Shown here: piece after piece, positions 1-10,216 of the stretch
Numbering within the stretch: position 1 is the stretch's first letter
Layout of the letters: each line of letters begins with the position of its first letter
NCBI RefSeq assembly: GCF_949987535.1
Contig: NC_080079.1
Location: forward strand, 6,452,001-6,516,000
DNA: 64,000 nucleotides
Origin: Balaenoptera acutorostrata
Taxonomy: Eukaryota; Chordata; Mammalia; Artiodactyla; Balaenopteridae
Direction: 5' to 3'
Translations under genes and position numbers: made by a program
Notes under the pieces: model-generated
Databases searched by the model: none
Told to the model about the DNA's origin: nothing
The model's input: only the letters and a program-made list of their open reading frames with translations

Positions 1-1148
1 ACCAAACAAGAGGAATGCGGCTGTCACTACCACCCAAGGCAGGTGTGGGCCCGAACCACCAAGGCACACAGGCTGGTCCTTCTGACCTTTTGTGCGTGTC
101 TCTAAAACAAAACAAGAAATGTAATAAAAGGGATTTATCTTGATTGAGGCTCTTCCTTCAAGGGGCCCTCTTCTCAGCCCTCTAAAAGCAGCAGCAGGAA
201 CCAGTGAGATCCCACAACTTAAGCCTTGCTTTTGCTCAATCACACTTCAGAGACAAACTAGGACAAATCTACAGACATCTTCCAGGAGACATAACTCTTC
301 TCCATTCGAGTTTATTTTCCAGGTCATCAGTTTAACTCCTCAGTAGTCTACACCATCTGGCAATCACAATTAGGAGAGAATTTTGTTCATCATTCCTTAT
401 TTCCATGCCCTGAAATTTTTATTTAACTTCTTTGAAATCTTGAACTAAAGTTTTCAAAGGTATCAGCAGTTACCCTAATTGAGCTAATTCTATTTGCCCA
501 TCTTCAAATATCTGTAGAAGTCCAAACAACTCTACTACTTCTATTTGCCAAGTAGAATTTGTGCTTTCTGATGACATGAAACCAGAAGCAAACCAGCATG
601 CCTGCTTCAAAGCAAAGACATGAGAGCTTGAATGCTCTAGTCTTGATATAGTGTTTGCTCTTTGGAAGTTTTTTTTAATGACTAATCTTTAAAGCAAACC
701 AAGAATAAAAATAATCTAATTCTAAAAGCAATAAGCAGCACTATGGCCGTAAGAGTTCTGAACATCTTGGTGCGTCCAGCACCTATGACATTATCTGGTG
801 TGTTATAGAGGCACCATCAAGCTTTGTTGGCATAGGGAATGAACAAAGGAATAAACAAAGTAGAAGAAGCATCAGGTCCAGCTCTGGATTCAGCACTGTT
901 TCTTTCTCCCCCACACGAGATGAACCTCCATGACAATCTGAAGCCTCACTATCATAACAATTCTATAATGATCTTTTTTTTCCAAGGCTTCAGGAACTTT
1001 CTTGCTCATAAGTCAGAGAACTTTCTCCAGCATTTCTAGGTTCAACAAATCAAAAGACATCCACATAAGGCCCTGCTTGTCCTAAACCCTATGGAACAGC
1101 ATTTAGGTTCTTAACTGTACGTGTGTAGTTAACAAGGGCAATCCGTAC
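1..1148. other. FANK1 intron beyond exon 7
   Basis: No exon of the expected C-terminal ankyrin repeats is visible on the minus strand. The sequence is AT-rich with no repeat that I can name securely. Around 440-650 the minus strand stays open for about 35 codons, but no family is recognisable. Confidence 0.6.
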
Positions 1149-1314
1149 CTCACAGCCGTCCTTTATCATCCACTCAATCACATTGCAGTGGCCTCCATCT
1201 GCAGCCCAGTGCAGAGCTGTACAGCCTCCTAGGTCTCTAGTGTCCCAAGAAGCACCGTGTCTTCGGAGGTATTTCACAACATCTAGGTGTCCTGCGTAGC
1301 ATGCAAGCATTAGA
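1149..1314 (-). CDS. FANK1: FANK1 coding exon 7: two ankyrin repeats
   Basis: The acceptor is GTGTGTTGCAG next to 1314 and the donor is GTACGG below 1149. The 166-base exon finishes a Ser codon, reads [20 protein letters not shown], and later [20 protein letters not shown], ending after Glu in phase 0. Both segments are textbook ankyrin repeats ([16 protein letters not shown]). The next exon, expected to begin with VDV as in human, is not present in 1-1148, so the C-terminal repeats lie outside the window. Translation past 1149 into the intron runs to a stop near 1089, but those residues are not part of the protein. Confidence 0.97.
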
Positions 1315-1439
1315 CTGCAACACACAGCAGAAGAAGCATTTGGCTATGAGTGCGGTCTCCACACTCAGGTCTACATTTACCCTCCCTGGCTTAAACCTAA
1401 GAGAGAAATCCTAATTTGGGTGGAAAAGCCATGAAAATC

Positions 1440-1970
1440 ATTGACACAAAATGTATGTGTCTATCAACTGAGAAATAGACACATTGTGGTATATCCATAC
1501 AATGGAATATAATTTGGCCATAAAAAGGAAATGAAGTACTGATATATGCTACAATGTAGATGAACCTTAAAACATTACGCTAAATAAAAGCAGCCAGACA
1601 CAAAAGGCCACATAGTATGATTTCATTTATATGAAATGTCCAGAATAGACAAATCCATAGAGACAGAACTAGCAGGTTAGTGGTCGCTCAAGCTGGAAGG
1701 AGGAGATGGTAAGCGACTGCTAATGAATATAGGGCTTCTTTCTGTGTTGATGAAAATCCTCTGGATTTATATAGTGATGGTGGTTACACAACTTTGTTCA
1801 TATATATTTTTTTCACACACACACACTGTATTTTATTTTTACAAGAGATAAATAGACTGTTCGTATAATTTTTAATGAATTGTACATTGTAGCAGAATGA
1901 ATTTTAGGGTATGTGAATTATACCTCCAAAAAATGAATAATCACTGTAATTGAGTAAAATGTTGGGATTT
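1440..1970 (+). mobile_element. Old L1 3' end (fragment)
   Basis: It carries the standard L1 tail: a relic of 'tatccatacaatggaatat', then 'gccataaaaaggaaatgaa', then the 3' UTR with 'gatggtggttacacaac'. It is strongly diverged and has no coding capacity. It lies in the intron between exons 7 and 6. Confidence 0.8.
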
Positions 1971-2770
1971 AAAAACATCTACCAGTCCATGATGATATTT
2001 AAAAAAGAAAAAGAAATAAATCTCATTGGACACTATTAGAGATAACTATTAAACCAATTCCTTACTCTAAATAGTGGTACTTAAACATTTATGTTGTCTT
2101 TATAGAATGCAATGTAGTCCATCCCCAGTTGATGAGGGAAGCTCTTGTTAACAGAAGACTACACAGCTAATAAAATAAAGGAGGAATCATGGAATTAGAA
2201 AATCACTTTTTGGCAAGTCCCAATTAAATAATTGACTCAGGCAAGGATCATAGTAGATGCTAAAATTTTTGGATGAAAGTTTAATGGAGAACAGGATATT
2301 CACACTGTACTGAATTTCTAACCCATAGATTATTTTCTAATTGCAGTGGGAAGCTATATCTTTACAAAGGAAAGATTTAGCTGTTACACCCTCACCAAAG
2401 GATCAAAATTAGAATCACCAACTGTGGGGCAACCTGCATCACAGGCCTGACAGAGGCAAACTGAAGTCACAACACCAGCTCTGAAGTGCTCTTGCTAAAA
2501 ATGTTAAGCTGAATCCAATCAAGCCTTTAAACCTAATTTTAACTTTATTGGAAATAATGAACAAGTTAAATGCCTCCTTCACACCTAGGAGACAACTGAG
2601 CAGATCAAGAACATAGGGCATCCTCTAAGATAATTGATCCCGTCTCCTCAAAAGTCATTGCTATAAGAAAAAAATTTTTAAATAAAAAAAAGAGACAGAG
2701 GACCAGTTACACACACACAAGTTTTCACCTTCAGTCTACTGATGGGAATTATTATATTAAGAAATGTCCT

Positions 2771-3089
2771 GGGGGCTTCCCTGATGGCGCAGTGGTTGAG
2801 AATCTGCCTGCCAATGCAGGGGACACGGGTTCGAGCCCTGGTCTGGGAAGATCCCACATGCCGCGGAGCAACTAAGCCTGTGAGCCACAACTACTGAGCC
2901 TATGCGTCTGGAGCCTGTGCTCCGCAACAAGAGAGGCTGCGATAGTGAGAGGCCCGCGCACCGCGATGAAGAGTGGCCCCCGCTTGCCGCAACTAGAGAA
3001 AGCCCTCACACAGAAACGAAGACCCAACACAGCCAAAAATAAATACATAATTAATTAATTAATTAAAATCTTTAAAAAAAAAAAAAAAA
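2771..3089 (+). repeat. tRNA-derived SINE (CHR-like, short type)
   Basis: The tRNA-like head has an A-box-like TGGCGCAGTGG and a B box GGTTCGAGCCC. A CHR body and an A-rich tail follow. It is flanked by target-site duplications AAGAAATGTCCT (2759-2770) and AAGAAATTTCCT (3090-3101), which differ at one base. Confidence 0.93.
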
Positions 3090-3329
3090 AAGAAATTTCC
3101 TAATCTAGACATCCTTACCCTCCTGGCATGATCCCTTAGCTAGGATGGAAGAGATACATAAATGTCTTCACATAAAGACGTACAAATAGCTTTCTTTCTA
3201 TCAGATTTTATCAATAAGGCTATCCTCTGTAGCTTTCCAGCTTCCTCTCTGCTGTGGAAAAGTTCAAGGTTATTATCAGTACCTAGAAAATCTGAACAAG
3301 CTCATTGGTAGAACAGACAAACCACAGAA

Positions 3330-3960
3330 CCTATTTTGGAGGTGATCTTTTAATAAATTTTCTAATTTCTTGTATGGATATTGGTTATTTTGGATGTTCT
3401 ACTTCTTGAGTTGATTTTGATAGTTTAAATTTTCTCTAAAAAAGTACCCATTTAAATGATTTGATCAAATCTATTTTAGATGCAAATGTACCACTTTCTT
3501 TTCATGCTTAAACTTGCTCTATACTGTTATGAATCCTTTCAGGTTTCTGATTTTTTCTTTCCTCTGAGATTTACAAAATTGGTCCATTTTATTGTGTAAC
3601 TTTTGTTTAAGAGGTAGCTCTTACATTTCTCAATAATCTTTATTTTATAAACAATTTCTACTTTTTAAAAATTCTTCTCTTTCATACCTCTCAAGTTTTT
3701 CTTTTTCCTTTTTAAAATGGCACTATTATTTTTTCAAACTTCTTGAATTGACGGCTTAGTTCCAAAAATACCTGAGTTATTTGAAAAACTACTGTTTAAA
3801 CTTATAAGTGATTTTTTCAATGTTACTAAAATCTATTGCTGCACTATGTCCAGAGAGCGTGGTAGGTAGGTTTTCTGATTTTAGAAATTGATGTTCTCTT
3901 TGTGGCCTACCGTATTTGATCAGTGTTTTGTAGCTACTCCTTACATACTAGTTTGCAGTG
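3330..3960 (-). mobile_element. Old L1 fragment, antisense
   Basis: Read on the minus strand, it resembles diverged L1 ORF2 endonuclease-region sequence; the forward text 'ttctctttgtggcctac' near 3895 corresponds to a familiar L1 segment. No frame survives. Confidence 0.55.
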
Positions 3961-3984
3961 CATAAACCTTTGATCGGCGTACAT

Positions 3985-4092
3985 CACGTGACTATAAGCT
4001 CCTTGAGCAAAGGCTTTGCATTTTATTCACTGTTCTACCCAAGTGCCAAGCACAGAGCCTGGCATGTTGTAGTCATTCAATAAATATTGGTT
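3985..4092 (+). repeat. L2 3' end
   Basis: The sequence follows the L2 3' end: a 'taagctccttgag' block, 'agcctggcatgttgtag', and CAATAAATATTGGTTGA. It is ancient and fixed before the radiation of placental mammals. Confidence 0.7.
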
Positions 4093-4679
4093 GATTTGAA
4101 TTAATTAATTAAACTTAATTACTAGATTAGTGATTATTTTTATGTCTTTCTAAAACATTCTCTCATCATTGTAAGAACAAGTTTCCAAGTATCATGTTCT
4201 TTCCACAAACTTCTCCTGCAAGGCACTCAGCCCTTTCACCTCAGGGAAGTAATTGGGTTGTATCTTTGTGAATGCCTTTTGCTTCCTTGGAAACACCTAA
4301 GACTTCTAGTTAACAGAGTCAGGCGAAATGCAATGAGAGCCCTTAGGGAGGTACAAAGTGCCACAGGCACTTACAACCAAATGCCCAGCACCCGGCTGGA
4401 GAAAACTGCTTCAATAACTATCACTTACTGAGTGCTTAGTGTCTGCTGGGCTCAAGCTAGGGAAGGCAGATGCATTATAATGGATATCCCCCAAAATACC
4501 CTGTTGAACGGAAGAATAAGTGGACAAGTGAATAAGCCAGTTTTTGAGTTGCCATCGTTCCTTTGAGACCTATCACCTCTCAGTACTGTCAAAAGAAACA
4601 AGAAAATATTTGGGTAAATCAAAACCCCAAGCCTAGTAACACAAGTATGGGAACAGTTTAGGGCATGTTTCATACCTAC

Positions 4680-4745
4680 CTGTTCTTGCCACTTCCATTC
4701 TGCAGATTCACATCTGTGCCGTTAGAAACGAGGATTTTCACAAGC
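4680..4745 (-). CDS. FANK1: FANK1 coding exon 6: ankyrin repeat
   Basis: The acceptor is TGTTTAG beside 4745 and the donor is GTAGGT below 4680. The 66-base exon reads LVKILVSNGTDVNLQNGSGK and Asn, with two bases over. It gives the second helix and loop of one ankyrin repeat (LVKxLVSxGxDVN). It is too short to appear as an open frame of its own, but phase continuity on both sides is exact. Confidence 0.95.
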
Positions 4746-5287
4746 CTAAACAAGACAAATTTCAGAGTCACTGGATAAGCAGCTTTGATGAATAGGAACC
4801 CACGATAACCCAGTAAAAATGAACGACTCTATATTTAAGACCTGTCCTGGCAACTCTCTCTTCTCCATCTTCAGAGGCAGCTGGCTTTAAAGACAGGGCA
4901 TTACTAAACCAGGAAACTGCCTCTCCACACCAAAAAAAAAACAAAAACAAACAAGTTTTTACTCTTTACGTGAATTATTCATTGAAAACAAAATACTATA
5001 CCACATGAAACAAATTAGACTATGAAACTAACTCAGTCTCACTTTAATGACCATTGGAAATACATTTTCAAATGGTAGACTCTAATGAAAATCCATTTCT
5101 ATTTCTTTAAAAACGGCATTTTAGTAGTTAAAATATAAATATGTTGGAAAAAATAAGCTCTTAGTATTTATGTGTATCTCCATGAGGAGTAGAGAAAATA
5201 GATTGTGTCAGTGGAAATTATATCTGAGCAACCTATCAGGGAAATTTGATTTCTAGAAGGAATATCCCTCCCCTTTCTTTTTTTAAA

Positions 5288-7752
5288 GAAACTGTGATTT
5301 AAAATCTCCCAACAAACAAAAGTCCAGGACCAGATGGCTTCACAGGTGAATTCTATCAAACATTTAGAGAAGAGCTAACACCCATCCTTCTCAAACTCTT
5401 CCCAAAAATTGCAGAGCAAGGAACACTCCCAAACTCATTCTATGAGGCCACCATCACCCTGATACCAAAACCAGACAAAGACACTACAAAAAAAGAAAAT
5501 TACAGACCAATATCACTGATGAATATAGATGCAAAAATCCTCAACAAAATACTAGCAAACAGAATCCAACAACACATTAAAAGGATCATACACCACGATC
5601 AAGAGGGATTTATCCCAGGGATGCAAGGATTCTTCAATATATGCAAATCAATCAATGTGATACACCATATTAAAAAATTGAAGAAGAAAAACCATATGAT
5701 CTTCTCAATAGATGCAGAAAAAGCTTCTGGCAAAATTCAACACCCATTTATGATAAAAACTCTCCAGAAAGCGGGCATAGAGGGAATCTACCTCAACATA
5801 ATAAAGGCCATATATGACAAACCCACAGCAAACATCATTCTCAATGGTGAAAAACTGAAAGCATTTCCTCCAAGATCAGGAACGAGACAAGGATGTCCAC
5901 TCTCACCACTATCATTCAACATAGTTCTGGAAGTCCTAGCCACGGCAATCAGAGAAGAAAAAGAAATAAAAGGAATACAAATTGGAAAAGAAGAAGTAAA
6001 ACTGTCACTGTTTGCAGATGACATGATACTATACATAGAGAATCCTAAAAAATGCCACCAGAAAACAGCTAGAGCTAATTAATGAATATGGTAAAGTTGC
6101 AGGATACAAAATTAATGCACAGAAATCTCTTGCATTCCTATACACTAATGATGAAAAATCTGAAAGAGAAATTATGGAAACACTCCCATTTACCATTGCA
6201 ACAAAAAGAATAAAATACCTAGGAATAAACCTACCTAGGGGGACAAAAGACCTGTATGCAGAAAACTATAAGACACTGATGAAAGAAATTAAAGATGATA
6301 CCAACAGATGGAGAGATATACCATGTTCTTGGATTGGAAGAATCAACATCGTGAAAATGACTATACTACCCAAAGCAATCTACAGATTCAATGCAATCCC
6401 TATCAAATTACCAATGGCATTCTTTACGGAGCTAGAACAAATCATCTTAAAATTTGTATGGAGACACAAAAGACCCCGAATAGCCAAAGCAGTCTTGAGG
6501 GAAAAAAACGGAGCTGGAGGAATCAGACCTCCTGACTTCAGACTATACTACAAAGCTACAGTAATCAAGACAATATGGTACTGGCACAAAAACAGAAACA
6601 TAGATCAATGGAACAAGATAGAAAGCCCAGAGATAAACCCACGCACCTATGGTCAACTAATCTATGACAAAGGAGGCAAAGATATACAATGGAGAAAAGA
6701 CAGTCTCTTCAATAAGTGGTGCTGGGAAAACTGGACAGCTACATGTAAAAGAATGAAATTAGAACACTCCCTAACACCATACACAAAAATAAACTCAAAA
6801 TGGATTCAAGACCTAAATGTAAGACTGGACACTATAAAACTCTTAGAGGAAAACATAGGAAGAACACTCTTTGACATCAATCACAGCAAGATCTTTTTTG
6901 ATCCACCTCCTAGAGTAATGGAAATAAAAACAAAAATAAACAAATGGGACCTAATGAAACTTCAAAGCTTTTGCACAACAAAGGAAACCATAAACAAGAT
7001 GAAAAGACAACCTCAGAATGGGAGAAAATATTTGCAAACGAATCAACGGACAAAGGATTAATCTCCAAAATATATAAACAGCTCATTCAGCTCAATATTA
7101 AAGAAACAAACACCCCAATCCAAAAATGGGCAGAAGACCTAAATAGACATTTCTCCAAAGAAGACATACAGACGGCCACGAAGCACATGAAAAGATGCTC
7201 AACAGCACTAATTATTAGAGAAATGCAAATCAAAACTACAATGAGGTATCACCTCACACCAGTTAGAATGGGCATCATCAGAAAATCTACAAACAACAAA
7301 TGCTGGAGAGGGTGTGGAGAAAAGGGAACCCTCTTGCACTGTTGGTGGGAATGTAAATTGATACAGCCACCATGGAGAACAATATGGAGGTTCCTTAAAA
7401 AACTAAAAATAGAATTACCATATGACCCAGCAATCCCACTACTGGGCATATACCCAGAGAAAACCATTACTCTAAAAGACACATGCACCCGAATGTTCAC
7501 TGCAGCACTATTTACAATAGCCAGGTCATGGAAGCAACCTAAATGCCCATAGACAGACGAATGGATAAAGAAGAAGTGGTACATATATACAATGGAATAT
7601 TACTCAGCCATAAAAAGGAACGAAATTGAGTCAGTTGTTGAGACGTGGATGGATCTAGAGACTGTCATACAGAGTGAAGTAAGTCAGAAAGAGAAAAACA
7701 AATATCGTATATTAACGCATGTATGTGGAACCTAGAAAAATGGTACAGGTGA
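5288..7752 (+). pseudogene. L1 ORF2 fragment (reverse transcriptase to C terminus), broken
   Basis: The frame encodes the RT domain from about the PGPDGF region, then [13 protein letters not shown] and the FADD catalytic box (near 6015), and ends with the C-terminal zinc-knuckle-like CWRGCG...HCWWEC (near 7305-7350). An extra A around 6046 shifts the frame. A missing C around 7013 restores it, so the two changes compensate. A CATAGAC in place of CATCAAC makes a stop at 7550-7552. The endonuclease half is absent. Confidence 0.9.
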
Positions 7753-7924
7753 GCCGGTTTGCAGGGCAGAAGTTGAGACACAGATGTAGAGAACAGACAT
7801 ATGGACACCAAGGGGGGAAAACTGCGGTGGGGTGGGGATGGTGGTGTGCTGAATTGGGCGATTGGGATTGACATGTATACACTGATGTGTATAAAACTGA
7901 TGACTAATAAGAACCTGCAGTATG

Positions 7925-8695
7925 AAAAAACAAACAAAACAACTAATACTAAACTTTCATTGGGTTATTTGTATGGAAATATGTTAATATAAATGTTTCA
8001 GACAGTACATGAAATTTCTAAAAATCTTATATGTTCTGGTATAATGTTATAAGTCATAATCCTAGTTATTACTTTAAAATGTATATCTCAGAAATAACTA
8101 ATTTTCTTGTCAACTCCATTATTATGAACTTTCATCAAATCTTTAACCGTGGTCATTTTTAAGTCTTTTGTCATTTACAGACAGTTCTGGGTGTGCTCTG
8201 ATGCTTTTGCAAATATGTTCCTATAAAAGGGTTTCATCTTCAAGAAATTCATGGAAAAGACTCTGACAAGTACAGGTTTCTGGTAACTGTACTGCTGAAC
8301 TGAATGAATAAGCAGTTTCAGAACTCTAATGGAAAACTGATGAATTCATAAAAGTGCTAACAAAAGATCAAGATGAAAAAAAAATTAATTACATGGGACT
8401 GAGTGAACTGATGAGGATGAGTATAATTTTTGTGACTTTCTGTTTGAATTAAAAAAAAAAAATCCCACAAGGACTCAGAGGCAAAGAATATACAAATCAA
8501 TTTTCACTGCAAAGTAAAGGAGCTGTTACAGTGGAGGATTACCGGACTGAATGTCAATATTATGACATAGTATGAGTGTGTTTCGTGTTTGGTAATTGCA
8601 ATCATTGTTGCTTTTGTTGTGGTCATCCATGTACAATGCTTGGTGTCAGTCTATTTATCTCTTGTAAAAATAAAATACAGTGTGTGTGTATGAAC
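7925..8695 (+). repeat. Shared non-L1 tail (3' transduction), copy 1
   Basis: This follows the A-rich tract AAAAAACAAACAAAAC that marks the usual L1 3' end. The same segment, roughly 95% alike by eye, follows the L1 at 42.9 kb (48780-49545). A third L1 3' end at 30.3 kb stops at the tract and lacks it. It ends shortly after an AATAAA and has no long open frame. I infer a genomic flank copied by read-through transcription of a source L1. Confidence 0.75.
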
Positions 8696-8714
8696 AAAAA
8701 AAAAAAAAAGAAAT

Positions 8715-9031
8715 TCACATTCCAATAACCAGTTTTCCCAGGACATATAAAATACCTTGCAAAATGTGATTAAAATGGCTACCTCTCTTCCTTATCACGT
8801 GATTATACGTTTTTATACCCTCTCCTGCATGTTGTGTGACTTTATGATAAAAGCAGCTGAGCTTCTGTTCAGCCCCTACATGGCTCAGTTTTGGAAAGAG
8901 AACTGAAGCCGGGTTCCCCCCCCCCACCCCCGCCAACGGCCCTTCCCCTCCCATCCCGGTCCTGAGAGGAGCCTTTGGGAGGAGCGAGGGGCTCAACCCC
9001 TCCCTAAGGGATGCAGAGGGAAGCGCCATAC
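8715..9031. other. Intron sequence next to FANK1 exon 5
   Basis: It resumes the target sequence interrupted by the L1. A C-rich run lies at 8918-8926. No gene is seen. Confidence 0.5.
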
Positions 9032-9106
9032 CTGCTGTATCCTCTCTGGGCAGCGACCATCAGAGCGGTAAAGCCAAACTTATTGGGAACATCAACCTTC
9101 ACGTTG
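9032..9106 (-). CDS. FANK1: FANK1 coding exon 5: ankyrin repeat
   Basis: The acceptor is TTTCCCCCAAG next to 9106 and the donor is GTATGG below 9032. The 75-base exon finishes a Gly codon and reads [20 protein letters not shown] then RGYSR, an ankyrin repeat core (G-x-TALM-x-AA). The residue before VKVDVPN is Asn where I recall Arg in human; the first base of the exon makes it part of the split Gly-Asn pair, so the difference sits exactly at the exon junction. The intron towards exon 6 carries the 5'-truncated L1. Confidence 0.95.
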
Positions 9107-10134
9107 CTTGGGGGAAACACAGAGGGAAAAAAAGAGATGAACGTGCCCACACGGCTCCCTGCAGATTCACAGCTGACTTCTCTTTCAGGGCGCAGGTGGT
9201 TAAAACGGTTCATTTTCCTGAAAATTCCAGTTCCTTCTGCGCCATTAAGTTTTTGTTGTCTTAGACTGCCCTGCCTAATATTTTAAAGGATTCAAATTCA
9301 CAAGGAAAGAAGAGGAAATTGCTGTAATTTCACTTAAAGTAGGCATTTCCTTCAATTCAGAACCATTACATAATCTGCTAAAATCCTCTATGACGAGCAC
9401 GGCCCCTCTAAACCAGCGGGGGGACACAGTGGCTTCACTGCAGGCTCTCAGCTCCACCCAGCACGAGCCTGGCCCCCATCGCACCCACTGGGCATAAAGC
9501 ACTGCTGCTCAAAGAAGAAAGCCCAGCTCTTAAATAGCAGCTTAGAAGCTGTGGCGTTTTTCGGGACCCTTCTCCTACTTACAGAGCCTCAATTCACACA
9601 TGACCTGTCTTCTAAGGCACTCAAAACTATCAATCCAAAAACGATCTAGATAACGTTGTCCTGTTTTCATTTGGGAGACAGCTTCAAGTATCTCATTGGC
9701 GGCAACTGTATTCAACATTTCCCCTCTAGGGTTTTATCAGCCTTTTGAGTTAGAAACAGCTGATTTAGTGATTCCTTAATTTCATCAGGAATTAGACGTG
9801 GGTGGGCATTTAGGGGCAAAATTTGCCTAAATGCTATGGCATATAACCAAGAGTCATAAGTTATTTCTGGGAAGAATATATGACACCCAGACTCGTCATG
9901 TCTGTTTTCAATGTTCATTAAATAATGACAAAATATCCCATTTACACGGGGCTGTGTCTACGGTCATCTTTATGAGCCGTGCTGCACTCACACCAGTCAC
10001 CTGAGGTCAATTTTGGAGCCAAAGCCGTGGGGAATTTTAGGGAAATAAAGTTAAGCTGCATGAACGCATTTCTAAACACTTGCTGGACATTTAAAAAAAA
10101 AAATTTAAGTTTTTAAAAGGCAGAGCTCTCTCAC
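9107..10134. other. FANK1 intron between exons 5 and 4
   Basis: This 1.0 kb intron has no repeat that I can name. On the minus strand an unusually protein-like frame runs from about 9930 to 9712, stops once, and remains open further. It is described among the findings. Confidence 0.5.
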
Positions 10135-10216
10135 CCTCCTTGTAGTATTCGAAGCAGCAAATCTTCATCGTTCACGTTGACAGCTCTATGCAAGTGTTCA
10201 CTACTTATGGGTTCTC
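10135..10216 (-). CDS. FANK1: FANK1 coding exon 4: linker and start of the ankyrin region
   Basis: The acceptor is TTTCTTCAG beside 10216 and the donor is GTGAGA below 10135. The exon is 82 bases. Two bases complete an Arg codon with the single base left by exon 3, then it reads [20 protein letters not shown] and LRILQGG, with two bases left over. This is the helical lead-in of the ankyrin array (HLHRAV...DLLLRILQ). It is too short to stand out as an open frame and was found by phase and by similarity to FANK1 from memory. Confidence 0.92.

Larger units (their letters stand above)
5288..8706 (+). mobile_element. 5'-truncated young L1 with extra 3' sequence (L1 copy 1)
   Basis: It starts inside the reverse transcriptase part of ORF2 and runs to a poly-A at 8696-8706. 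Short duplications AAAGAAA flank it (5285-5291 and 8707-8713), with microhomology at the 5' junction. It is nearly the same as the 42.9 kb L1 over the shared part. The usual L1 3' end is reached near 7925 at an A-rich tract. About 770 bp of non-L1 sequence then follows, ending in TAAAAATAAAATACAG, GT repeats and poly-A. It lies in the intron between FANK1 exons 6 and 5, opposite to the gene. Confidence 0.93.

Noticed and set aside
440..660. Minus-strand frame of about 35 codons as a possible FANK1 exon 8
   Set aside because: It does not encode the expected ankyrin sequence and has no suitable splice borders.
2771..3089. tRNA-like sequences with A and B boxes
   Set aside because: They are heads of SINEs with A-rich tails and target duplications, not tRNA genes. 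The same holds for the other seven SINE copies.
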